From positions 1 to 9,933 of the forward strand of contig JASHRR010000955.1 in assembly GCA_030037185.1 (NCBI GenBank): a stretch of DNA of 9,933 nucleotides, read 5' to 3'. The number at the start of each line of letters is the position of its first letter. Position 1 is the first letter of the stretch. Both the position numbers and the translations under genes were made by a program. The notes under the pieces were generated by a model, which made no database searches, was not told the DNA's origin, and was given only the letters and a program-made list of their open reading frames with translations. Shown piece after piece: positions 1 to 6,513 of this stretch. This DNA comes from Xanthobacteraceae bacterium (GTDB lineage Bacteria; Pseudomonadota; Alphaproteobacteria; Rhizobiales; Xanthobacteraceae).

Positions 1-590
1 TAATGCCCGTAAATGAAATGGCGTGCCGATTTGGCGAAGGCCCGGCGCCGCCACACGGCGTTATCAATAGTCGCCTTACCTCGAGTTCGCGCCGGTGGCG
101 TCCGGCGCACAGGTTGGGACATCAGCGCCTGTCCGAGACAAGCCCGAACGCCGCGCGGACAACAACTGGCCTCGGCTGATTGAGTCGCCCAAAAGGACGT
201 GGACAACTCAGCGAATGCTGGCACTTAAGTTGGTTACCCGACGGTCCTCAGCCGCGAAGGGCGCTAGTCGCTAGGCTGCTCTTTGCTGGAGCTTTAGGCC
301 CCAACCCACCCTAAGCGGGACACTTGGTCTTGGGGCCAATTTTTTGCCCGTCGGGCGACGAAAAAAGAAATTGAAAGCCTGTCACTTCTGCCAAAAGGGG
401 AAGCAAATAGCCTCGCTGAGGGAGGGGAAAAGAGGCCATCGATCGGTGGGCAAGTTCGTTAACGCTAGGCCAGCGATCAACCGCTTTTTGCGCTGCTTGA
501 ATGCCTGAATTGCCCGGCCCGTTGGCCTGATCCGCTGGGTGACCTCGCCAACGAGTGTCTCTTTGTCGCTGAAATCGGGACTAGTCTGAT
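1..590. other. Region without a supported gene
   Basis: No reading frame here looks like a gene. A 58-codon frame begins at an ATG at base 3 (plus strand) but has no ribosome binding site and no recognisable motif. A minus-strand frame runs open from about 600 down to a stop at 382-384 and encodes a basic stretch (QRIRPTGRAIQAFKQRKKRL), but it has no start codon and runs out of the inverted repeat at its upstream end. The only structured element is the possible terminator listed at 297-345. Confidence 0.5.
297..345 (+). terminator. Possible rho-independent terminator
   Basis: GGCCCCAA at 297-304 pairs perfectly with TTGGGGCC at 330-337, followed by AA and a run of six T (340-345). The 25-base loop is long for an intrinsic terminator. 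A small second helix (CGTC with GACG) between a T run and an A run follows at 340-366. No plus-strand gene upstream is visible, so the terminator would be an orphan or would end a transcript that starts outside the window. Confidence 0.35.
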
Positions 591-677
591 CGGAATGCGG
601 GAGGCTTCAAATAGGTCCCGCGTCACGACCTTTCCCCAAGCACAGCGCGGGACCTATTTGAAGCCTCCCGCATTCCG
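591..677. repeat. 32-bp perfect inverted repeat, IS21-like ends facing each other
   Basis: The arm at 591-622 (begins CGGAATGCGGGAGGC) is the exact reverse complement of the arm at 646-677, with 23 bases between them. The right arm contains ATTTGAAGCC, the core of the tandem units that continue to 762, so the left arm is a copy of the same end sequence in opposite orientation. Two insertion-sequence ends meeting across a short spacer is one reading. A very stable hairpin used as such is another. IS21-family elements are known to form tandem copies with abutted ends; applying that here is inference. Confidence 0.75.
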
Positions 678-762
678 GGCGATCTCGCCCACCATTCCGA
701 TTTGAAACCGCCCGCCGTTCCGGAGTGAAGCCACCCACCATTCCGATTTGAAGCCGCTCACC
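649..762. repeat. Tandem array of about 23-bp units, IS21-type terminal repeats
   Basis: Five units follow each other: 649-671 (degenerate), 672-693 (22 bp), 694-716, 717-739 and 740-762. The last three are exactly 23 bp and alternate between an ATTCCGATTTGAA type and a GTTCCGGAGTGAAGCC type, each ending in a variant of GCCGCCCACC. Multiple short repeats at the ends that bind the transposase are a known property of IS21-family elements. An istA start with a good ribosome binding site follows at 855, where it belongs relative to a left end. Confidence 0.7.
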
Positions 763-854
763 TTTGTTGACCGTACCGAAGGAATTTGTTCCTCCGGCTG
801 GCTGCCTCTTCTGGCCCGTTCAGGTCCGGTCCTTTGCTTCCGAAGGAGGACCCA

Positions 855-1050
855 ATGCCAGCAGAGAGGACTGCCATGCGCCAGCCAGGTGGGCGAAGTT
901 CTGAGGTTGAAGTTTGTCGGTGTACCGAACCACATGCCATCCAGTCATCATCGCTATGCAAGCTGGACGCTCGATCGCATTCGGCGAGAAGCCGCCAGCA
1001 TCGGGCCATCTACAGCGACGTTGTGCGACCTCATCCTTGCCCACCGTAAC
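855..1050 (+). pseudogene. IS21-family transposase istA, internally deleted and frameshifted
   Basis: A Shine-Dalgarno site AGGAGGA (844-850) precedes an ATG at 855. The protein starts MPAERTAMRQ and then, after a shift into the next frame, reads VGEVLRLKFVG. This matches the start of IstA proteins as I know them. The shift comes from a tandem CCAG at 881-884 and 885-888. From about 927 the same second frame reads HMPSSHHRYASW, then TLDRIRREAASIGPSTATL, which resembles the C-terminal part of IstA, so the central catalytic region (over 300 residues in full-length IstA) has been deleted near 921-928. The fragment is cut at about 1050, where a second copy of the end repeats begins. istB is absent. 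The gene cannot encode an active transposase; any movement would need enzymes supplied elsewhere. Confidence 0.65.
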
Positions 1051-1054
1051 GAAT

Positions 1055-1113
1055 GATCTCGCCCACCATTCCGATTTGAAGCCGCCCACCGTTCCGGAGT
1101 GAAGCCGCCCGGG
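1055..1113. repeat. Second copy of the IS21-type end repeats, direct orientation
   Basis: GATCTCGCCCACC at 1055-1067 is followed by one complete unit (1068-1090, ATTCCGATTTGAA type) and one nearly complete unit (1091-1113, GTTCCGGAGTGAAGCC type). The sequence is almost identical to 681-737 and lies 374 bp downstream in the same orientation, with 26 identical bases at 681-706 and 1055-1080. Ends of a normal IS21 element are inverted, so a direct copy points to rearrangement or to a second, nested element. Confidence 0.7.
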
Positions 1114-1509
1114 GTGGATGGCTCCCTGGCAGATGCTTTCTGCCACTCAGCCGCGGGATGGTCAATTGTCAGTGCTACCGTCTCTACGAGCGGCAGTAAC
1201 CATGGCGTCAGACGGCTAAATTTAGCCGAAGAGCTAAACGCTACTAAATTTTGTCGGCGGCTCGCTCCCGATCCCACCGAGGATCACTCTCACAGGCTGC
1301 AATTTTCGGTCAAAATGAAATACAGGTAGAGCTAATTGCGGAGCGCGCCCGCGTATTCGAACCCGCACGGCTTGGGACACACCTCAGTGGTTCGCTGTGG
1401 ACAAATCGCAGCTGACTTGTTTGTTGGCCGACCGTTGCTGCAGGCGTACGGCTTGGCCGACGTTTGACCATGGCAGCTTCTTGCCCGGCGTGCCGGGCCG
1501 GCCACGCCG
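1114..1509. other. Region without a supported gene
   Basis: This stretch follows the IS21 remnant and precedes the stop codon of the collagen-like lipoprotein gene. Frames are open on both strands, but none shows a ribosome binding site or a recognisable motif. It contains the 16-bp palindrome at 1213-1228. The bases around 1351-1366 resemble a tRNA T-loop on the minus strand, but no matching acceptor stem is present. Confidence 0.4.
1213..1228. promoter_or_regulatory. 16-bp perfect palindrome
   Basis: CGGCTAAATTTAGCCG is its own reverse complement and is AT-rich at the centre, like many dimeric repressor operators. A partial copy of the half site (AGCTAAACG) follows at 1232-1240. No gene start lies close by on either strand, so a regulatory role is only a possibility. 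Confidence 0.25.
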
Positions 1510-1908
1510 CTATGGCGACTGCAGTCTGACACACACCACAACGAGCGGACTGTCCGATGAATTCGCAGCCGGCCCGCACGATGCGGATCTTTCGCTCAGA
1601 AACGTCGGAGATTTTCTGCCACCGCCGCAGTATGCAGTCATTAGTACCTCGTTCATCTCGCAACTGCCTTGACAGGTCTCCAATGAGCAATTTACGCGCG
1701 TGATCCGGAGCTGGGAAGGACCTCGTGGACCGGCGGGACCTGGCGGCCCCTGCGGTCCGGGTGAGCCGGATGGTCCCTGCGGACCATTCTCACCCTTCGG
1801 GCCTTGAGCTCCCGGCATTCCGACTTCGCCCGCAGGCCCGGTGGATTGACCACAGCTCACGACGCAAAGCGATAAAGCCGTAATGAACAAGAGTTCGAAG
1901 GAACGCAT
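1510..1908 (-). CDS. Small collagen-like lipoprotein
   Basis: This encodes 132 residues. Residues 1-18 form a lipoprotein signal peptide, with the lipobox V16-V17-S18 before lipid-bearing C19, so the mature protein should be membrane-anchored on the periplasmic side or at the outer membrane. Residues 24-65 are 14 uninterrupted Gly-X-Y triplets rich in proline, the collagen-like signature that can form a triple helix. A C-terminal domain (about 66-132) carries six cysteines (74, 79, 83, 94, 111, 126), which suggests disulfides. The start chosen is the ATG at 1908, with CGAGGT six bases upstream; a farther AGGAGGG lies at 1923-1929. An upstream ATG at 1947 would put charged residues before the signal and is less likely. 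The function is unknown. Similar small Gly-X-Y lipoproteins of unknown role occur, to my knowledge, in Bradyrhizobium and relatives. Confidence 0.8.
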   Translation of the reverse strand: MRSFELLFITALSLCVVSCGQSTGPAGEVGMPGAQGPKGENGPQGPSGSPGPQGPPGPAGPRGPSQLRITRVNCSLETCQGSCEMNEVLMTAYCGGGRKSPTFLSERSASCGPAANSSDSPLVVVCVRLQSP

Positions 1909-2294
1909 TGCATACCTCGGTTCCCTCCTGCTTAACGGAGAGGACATTACAAACCGATGAACAGTGCATTACGGAACCCGAGCAGTACAAGTCTTCATGC
2001 CGGGCGCTCGACTGGGCAGTCGGGCTGGGATTTGGCCACCTGGGCAGGCAAAGCCCCGGCCCTTCCGAAGCTCCGACGCAAGGGCCGAGGCCCGGGTGCT
2101 GTTCCTCACCCAGCAAGCTAACGTCGGCTGGAGGCGACGACTCATCGGCTCGAAAACAACTCACGTTTTGTGCCAACAAAATGCGTTTCTGATGTACCCA
2201 ACACCCCGCACTCAGCCCGCCGATTGATAACGGGTACTGCCGGCGATGATATGCGCGATCGGTGAGAAACTCACGGTTCTCCCCTCGTCGGCCG

Positions 2295-2312
2295 CGCTTA
2301 AGCGCTTAAGCG
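2295..2312. repeat. 18-bp palindrome built from two CTTAAG cores
   Basis: CGCTTAAGCGCTTAAGCG is a perfect 18-bp palindrome and also a direct repeat of CTTAAGCG. A close relative, GTTTAAGCGTTTAAGCG, occurs at 8146-8162 with only two C-to-T differences over 17 bases. Confidence 0.4.
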
Positions 2313-2365
2313 GCCCACCTTCCCAACCCGCGGCGGTGAACTTCCCCGGACTCGCCAATCGAGGC

Positions 2366-2393
2366 GATTAATTCGCGAGCGACGGATTAATTC
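2366..2393. promoter_or_regulatory. Paired GATTAATTC direct repeats
   Basis: GATTAATTC occurs at 2366-2374 and again at 2385-2393, a spacing of 19 bp, close to two helical turns. Such same-face direct repeats are typical of sites for a DNA-binding protein. They lie upstream of the 78-codon gene and on the far side of the lipoprotein gene start. The binding factor is unknown. Confidence 0.25.
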
Positions 2394-2426
2394 ATGGTAA
2401 TTTTCGATTTGCGGCAGTCGCTTCGC

Positions 2427-2486
2427 GGCCGTGGCACCCGGCCCCTATTGGGGGGACCAATACAAGGGGCCGGGGCACGCACGGCC
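2427..2486. other. Long nested hairpin, candidate structured RNA
   Basis: Three helices stack: GGCCGTG (2427-2433) with CACGGCC (2480-2486), CCCGGCCCCT (2437-2446) with AGGGGCCGGG (2465-2474), and ATTGG (2447-2451) with CCAAT (2457-2461). The loop is GGGGA. That makes 22 base pairs in 60 bases, interrupted by one internal loop and one three-base bulge. No T run follows on either strand, so an ordinary intrinsic terminator is unlikely. It could be part of a leader or small RNA, or a repeat element of the REP kind. Confidence 0.45.
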
Positions 2487-2788
2487 CTGTGTTGATAACC
2501 GCGCGCACCACCAACATTAACATTAGGTCGATAGCCGGCAGCATGAACCTTTGTTCATGTGTATCTCACTCGCGAGCGCTGCCCAGCTTGCCGCCGCCGC
2601 ACTGCGGCGCGTCGCTATAGCCGCCGGACCCGGCCGGGGCGCAGAAGAGCCGTTGGCCCGCCGAGCGGGGGCACGGCGGGGGCGCGATCGACACCGCGCG
2701 GTACTGCCGCACGCGGGCAACCGTACCGGACCTATTGAGTTTCATTGCTAGAGGCTGGGGTGCATGTCCTGACATTGGAATAAGCACC

Positions 2789-3025
2789 ATGATAGGCAAA
2801 CTGATTATCGGATTGGCCCCGGTAGCGATTGTCTCAGTCGCGACGGCGATGAGTGCGTCCGCGGAGCAGAAACAAAAGAGCATCACAGCAACAATACCAA
2901 AGCAAGTATGCGAGACGTTGACTGTGGACACTCAGAATTGGGGAAAGCAAACCGTGCAGGTGTGCGGCCCCCCGGGTCCTCGTGGTCAAGCCAAGTTGAA
3001 GCTGCAGTCGACTCAACGCAAGTGA
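2789..3025 (+). CDS. Small exported protein of unknown function
   Basis: This encodes 78 residues. Residues 1-25 form a clear signal peptide (positive N-terminus, hydrophobic GLAPVAIVSVATA core, ASA before the likely cleavage site), leaving a mature protein of about 53 residues. It has two cysteines (41 and 59), probably one disulfide, and a short GPPGPRG segment right after the second cysteine. The tail is basic. The start chosen is the ATG at 2789, with a weak GGAA eight bases upstream; the frame is open farther upstream to 2735, but that extension would bury the signal peptide. The gene stands alone and is divergent from the collagen-like lipoprotein gene. I do not recognise the family by name. 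The conserved-looking block around Cys41 to Cys59 with W51 is the part most likely to matter. Confidence 0.65.
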   Translation: MIGKLIIGLAPVAIVSVATAMSASAEQKQKSITATIPKQVCETLTVDTQNWGKQTVQVCGPPGPRGQAKLKLQSTQRK

Positions 3026-3321
3026 TTCGTCCAACGTCGACCAGGTGGCAACCGTCAATAGCCGAGCTCTAATAGCCTCCAATAGCCGATGCGCTCCCCG
3101 GCCAGTGGCGAGCGCCCGGGCAATGGCCCTGGCGCCGAGCCCCCGGCGCCTTCATCTCGCGCAACCTGATCGCCTCTATCGAGGCGGCGCGGGCGTTTCG
3201 CGGCCGCCCCTGGCCGTGGCACGTCGCCTTGGCGCAAGAAGTCGGACAGTCCGCAACTCCTGCCGACGCGGCGCAGTCGTTCCGCTGCGCTTGCCGGCGC
3301 GGATCCACTTCGGGTCAAATC
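3026..3321. other. Intergenic region between convergent genes
   Basis: This lies between the stop of the 78-codon gene and the stop of the IalB-family gene. It starts with three AATAGCC copies (3057-3063, 3071-3077, 3081-3087). The plus frame beginning at 3076 is open and GC-rich at third positions through about 3300, with a stretch reading RNLIASIEAARAFRGRPWPW, which may be a leftover gene fragment. No start codon with a ribosome binding site is present, and no clear terminator serves either flanking gene. Confidence 0.35.
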
Positions 3322-4098
3322 TTATTTCGCTGGCGTTCCGCCCTGGCTCTCGAGCTTCTTGCGCAACTCATCGGCGCGCTTCTGCAAATCTTCCTGCAGC
3401 TTCTTTTGCTGTGCCTCGAACACCTTGGGGTCCGTGGCCGGACCTTCATTGGCTTTCTGGAAACTATTGCCTGAGTTGTCGGAGAGGGGCATCGGGAAGG
3501 TGATGGCAGCGGAGGCGAGGTTGATCGCCTGCATTTCCAGCATCTGGCCCTTCTTGAGCTTGCCGACGAGTTCAGGCGTCGCCTCATAGTCCGCTATGCA
3601 GGTGCCATTGGCGAAGCAGGTGACGAACACGCCACTGATCGGCGGCTCCTTGTCGATGACGATGCGGGCGCCGTATTTCAGCTGAAGGGGGCCCGGCAGG
3701 GTGATGCGGAGCAGCTTCTTGGGCTCGCCTTGCGGCTCGATCAGGGCCGCCGCCACGAGCGGTTGACCGGCCTCGGTGCGGGCGTCTTTGCCGGTGAAGC
3801 AGATCTCCTTGGCACCCGGGTCCTCGCCTTTGCTGCAGAATTTCGCCCATGGCGAATAGACGAGGGGCGGCATTTCGGGCGCCGCCGCCTGTGGCTGACC
3901 GGGTGGCGCGGCAGGCGGTTGTTGTGCAGCCGGGGGGGCTGGGGCCGGAGCGGCCGGGCGGCCCGCCGGACGCGACGGTTGCTGAGCCACTGCCGTAGAG
4001 CCGCTAAAACCCGTTGCCGACAGCAACGTCGCCGCAATGGTCGAAACGGCTACCCGGCGCGCATTTGTGATCTGTGCGAACAATTTGCGATCGGTCAT
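3322..4098 (-). CDS. Invasion-associated locus B (IalB) family protein
   Basis: This encodes 258 residues. A signal peptide covers about 1-39 (TAVAQ before the cut), followed by a proline/alanine/glutamine-rich linker (about 41-78). The IalB-type domain (about 80-207) has four cysteines (88, 100, 161, 167) fitting two disulfides, with the family-like pattern SPWAKFCSKG and a later VFVTCFANGTC. The C-terminus (about 225-251) is a charged probable coiled coil. The start is the ATG at 4098, with GGAGGA six bases upstream (4105-4110); a longer frame from 4209 lacks such a site. IalB was first described in Bartonella, where it contributes to entry into erythrocytes. In free-living and symbiotic Rhizobiales the family is common and its role is mostly undefined, so a host-invasion role should not be assumed here. 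The protein should be periplasmic or envelope-associated. Confidence 0.88.
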   Translation of the reverse strand: MTDRKLFAQITNARRVAVSTIAATLLSATGFSGSTAVAQQPSRPAGRPAAPAPAPPAAQQPPAAPPGQPQAAAPEMPPLVYSPWAKFCSKGEDPGAKEICFTGKDARTEAGQPLVAAALIEPQGEPKKLLRITLPGPLQLKYGARIVIDKEPPISGVFVTCFANGTCIADYEATPELVGKLKKGQMLEMQAINLASAAITFPMPLSDNSGNSFQKANEGPATDPKVFEAQQKKLQEDLQKRADELRKKLESQGGTPAK

Positions 4099-5412
4099 CA
4101 GGAATCCTCCCATCTCGGAAGTCGCGGGCGTCAACGCGATCGCGAGGGGGTCTTTCGCCCCCCGCTGTCTCTGGGTTAAATGCGGCGGCAACGTGGCCCC
4201 GCCCCTCATCTACAACAACAACCCCTCAATAAGGGGTGGCAGATGGTGGTGGCGCAGCCGACCGGGACAATTTTCCTGGTAAGAGTTGTGCGATGCGTCG
4301 ACCACACCTATCCCTACACGGCTCTCCCCGACTGGCCGCCAGGACCCGCCTCCGGGTCATTGCGCGATGCTTGGAGCGCAACGCCAATATCGATGGATGT
4401 CCGCCGAACAGGCTCCTAAAATCAGGCCCAGGCCAACATCTCTCAACCGCTCAGTGTGTGCCATCAAGACGACGGCAGCTACCACCGCAGCCACGAGGGT
4501 AAGCTCAACATGGGCAACACCGCAGACGTGCCGCTCGAGGGCCAGGCGATCCTGGATGGCTGCCGCTTTGCCCGGCAGTTGAGCGCCGTAACCGCGATCG
4601 TCGAGGGCGATCAACGCGCCGGCCTGTCGAACAGGATCGTCTGCCGGCCACGCTGATCGACCGATCATCGTGTGCGGCTCTGCTCTGCGGCGGCTGACCG
4701 CTGAAGATCCGCCGGATCGACGCGCACAGGCGCGGGTCCACGCCCTGGCCGAGCGGGGGCCCTGGAAAACACCATCGAAGGAATTGTCTGCCGTCCGTCG
4801 ATTGAGCGATGTGCTCCACGCGCTGTGGGATCTGGCCGGCCGCGCGGATCGGCGTGCGGGGACAGATGAAACTCCACAGGCCGAGGCAGCACAAGGCGAT
4901 GCTCGATGCTCTGATACGCCGATCGCGGTCTGCCGCTGTCGAGCGCCGCCCAAAAATCGGACGTGAAGAATCAGCGACGTGTTTTGGAAGATTTCTGGGC
5001 GGCTCGCGGCGTTGCCGGCGTTCTTCGCCGACCTGTTCGGTGATTTCTACTTGGCGCGGCCGCTTTCGGACGCAATCCCCCTCCTTGGTCCTCGGCAAGG
5101 TCGGCACCGGCGGACATTTTTCGCAAGTTGCAAACTTATAGGTCTTGCATCGCGTCACTAAGCGCCCTCCGCGACGAAACCCCACGATTCTAGTTAGTCG
5201 CGAGCGGACTGCGCGAAGGGACGTCTCGTCGCGACCTCTCTCGACGACTCGCTATCCGCACGGATTTCTCGGTTGAACCGGCATTGACGATCGGTCCACT
5301 ATTCATTGTTCTGGCCGCAAATGGCCTCGACACGGCGGGTCGAAGCGGGCAAACGGACGAACGCCCTATCATCCTGCAAGCTGTTGAAAACGCTAAAATT
5401 CCGGAGGATGGC
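4099..5412. other. 1.3-kb stretch without a convincing gene
   Basis: This lies between the divergent starts of the IalB-family and crystallin-fold genes. Long overlapping frames exist on both strands (minus 4357-4953 and 4505-5185; plus 4670-4966 and 4979-5161), as expected by chance in GC-rich DNA. None has a good ribosome binding site or a recognisable domain, and their coding bias is weak or contradictory. Some may be remains of decayed genes. The hairpin at 4221-4237 and the crystallin gene's promoter region at the right end are the only other features seen. Confidence 0.4.
4221..4237 (-). terminator. Small hairpin, possible weak terminator
   Basis: ACCCCT (4221-4226) pairs with AGGGGT (4232-4237) around a five-base loop. 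Read on the minus strand it is followed by TTGTTGTTGT, a broken T tract. It lies about 120 bases upstream of the IalB-family start on the same strand, so it could insulate that gene from upstream transcription or form part of its leader. Confidence 0.25.
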
Positions 5413-6513
5413 GTGTCCCTCTTATCAGCAAGGCTCCCTGCAGCCGGCGCTGCGGCTTTTATGGCAGTGGCGGCGGTCGCCGGCATCTCATGGGTAACCG
5501 CTGCGCAGGCGGCGCAGCCGCCGCGCCGACCGGCCCCCGTTCAGCGCGCCGCTCCTGTTCATCGCCCCGCCCCTGTCCAACGGGCAGCGCCACGCGTGTC
5601 GACGCCGCAAGTGCACGTCAATAGGCCCGTCCAAGTCGCGCCGAAATTCACGCAGCCGCAGAATGCCAACAGAAACCTTCGCACCGTGAATCCGAGCCTG
5701 CAGCGCGTCAACCCCAACGTACGGCTCAACACTCCGACCGTCCAGCGCATCAATCCGAACACCCAGAGACTCAACCCAAATCTGGCTCAGCCGAAGTTCG
5801 GTTTACCGTTGCGGGGCGCCAATGCGCTCAAGCTCGGTCCAGGCAAACCGGTTGTCAATCCGGTGTCGTTGGGGCGCGGCCCAGGCGGCCTCCAGCAGAT
5901 CAAGCCCGCCCTTCCGGCGGTGAGCATCCACAACAGGTTCTGGCCGATCCACAGAGATCGGAGTTCCGTCTGGTTTGGCGGTCATCGGAGGTTCTTCATT
6001 CCGGTCGGCCTGCTCGGGGTAGCCCTGATCGGCGGTTCCTATTGGGATCCGGACGCCTACGTCTCAATTGACGGCCCGGCTTGCACCGGGTTCACGCCCG
6101 ACGGCTGCCAATTGCACTGGCGCATGGTCGATTTCGAGGACGGCGGCGCGGAGCCGCAATGTGTGCAATACTGCCCGCGGGTCGGTCCTCCGCCGGCCGC
6201 TGCCGCGCCACTGCCGCCATCGCCGGCGTTTGCGGCAAACGGCGCGTGCCAAGTCACGATCTTCTCGCAGCCCAATTTCGCCGGCCTGTCGGCGCCGACC
6301 GGAGACAGCCAGCCCGATCTGTCGCAGAGCGGATGGCGCAATGAAATAGCCTCGATCCAGGTGCAAGCCGGCACGTGGGATTTCTTCGATGAGGAAAACT
6401 TCGGCGGCGAGTCGATGCGGCTGTCGGCAGGCCCCTATCCGACTCTGGCGCCGGAGTGGAGCAAGCGGATCGGCTCCTTCATGTGCGTGCAGCCCGGCCC
6501 GCCGGGAGCGTGA
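5413..6513 (+). CDS. Exported beta/gamma-crystallin family protein
   Basis: This encodes 366 residues. The start is a GTG at 5413 with GGAGG five bases upstream (5403-5407); an ATG at 5408 is out of frame and a longer frame from 5284 lacks a site. Residues 1-33 are a signal peptide (TAAQA before the cut). Then come an Ala/Pro/Arg/Gln/Val-rich region (about 34-80), an Asn-Pro repeat region (about 84-124, units like QRINPN and QRLNPN), a hydrophobic segment (about 194-209) and a Cys-rich part (224, 232, 250, 254). After a proline linker (about 256-272), the C-terminal domain (about 279-359) has two Greek-key halves with the crystallin signature: CQVTIFSQPNFAG and WDFFDEENFGGES. Microbial crystallin folds often bind calcium, but binding residues cannot be confirmed here. 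The role is unknown. The middle hydrophobic segment could be a membrane span or a buried strand. Confidence 0.8.
   Translation: MSLLSARLPAAGAAAFMAVAAVAGISWVTAAQAAQPPRRPAPVQRAAPVHRPAPVQRAAPRVSTPQVHVNRPVQVAPKFTQPQNANRNLRTVNPSLQRVNPNVRLNTPTVQRINPNTQRLNPNLAQPKFGLPLRGANALKLGPGKPVVNPVSLGRGPGGLQQIKPALPAVSIHNRFWPIHRDRSSVWFGGHRRFFIPVGLLGVALIGGSYWDPDAYVSIDGPACTGFTPDGCQLHWRMVDFEDGGAEPQCVQYCPRVGPPPAAAAPLPPSPAFAANGACQVTIFSQPNFAGLSAPTGDSQPDLSQSGWRNEIASIQVQAGTWDFFDEENFGGESMRLSAGPYPTLAPEWSKRIGSFMCVQPGPPGA

Larger units (their letters stand above)
1909..2788. other. Long intergenic region between divergent genes
   Basis: This region of about 880 bp lies between the starts of the lipoprotein gene (minus) and the 78-codon gene (plus). 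Overlapping frames at 1908-2227 have no ribosome binding site and look non-coding. The interval does hold several structured elements: a small GTGAG/CTCAC hairpin at 2262-2274, the palindrome at 2295-2312, the paired GATTAATTC sites at 2366-2393, the long nested hairpin at 2427-2486, and a CATGAAC/GTTCATG hairpin at 2542-2559. Such density suggests regulation or an untranslated RNA, but no known RNA family was recognised. Confidence 0.45.

Noticed and set aside
382..600. Minus-strand open frame encoding a basic peptide upstream of the inverted repeat
   Set aside because: No start codon or ribosome binding site, only moderate third-position GC bias, no recognised family; it may be a gene remnant but cannot be supported.
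1330..1380. tRNA-like 3' segment on the minus strand (GGTTCGAATAC followed by GCGCTCCGC)
   Set aside because: The T-stem does not pair properly and no matching 5' acceptor or anticodon arm is found upstream, so it is neither a tRNA nor a clear attachment site.
1908..2227. Two overlapping plus-strand frames of 87-94 codons
   Set aside because: No ribosome binding site, they overlap the upstream region of the lipoprotein gene, and the protein sequences look like random GC-rich translation.
4670..4966. Plus-strand frame of 98 codons
   Set aside because: GTG start without a Shine-Dalgarno site, weak codon bias and no recognisable motif.
4357..5185. Minus-strand frames of 198 and 226 codons
   Set aside because: Long frames are expected by chance in GC-rich DNA; two frames overlap each other and plus-strand frames, with Arg/Ser/Pro-rich low-information sequence, no ribosome binding site and no domain.
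5284..5412. N-terminal extension of the crystallin-fold protein
   Set aside because: The GTG at 5413 has an ideal GGAGG and starts directly with a signal peptide; the upstream 43 codons would hide it.
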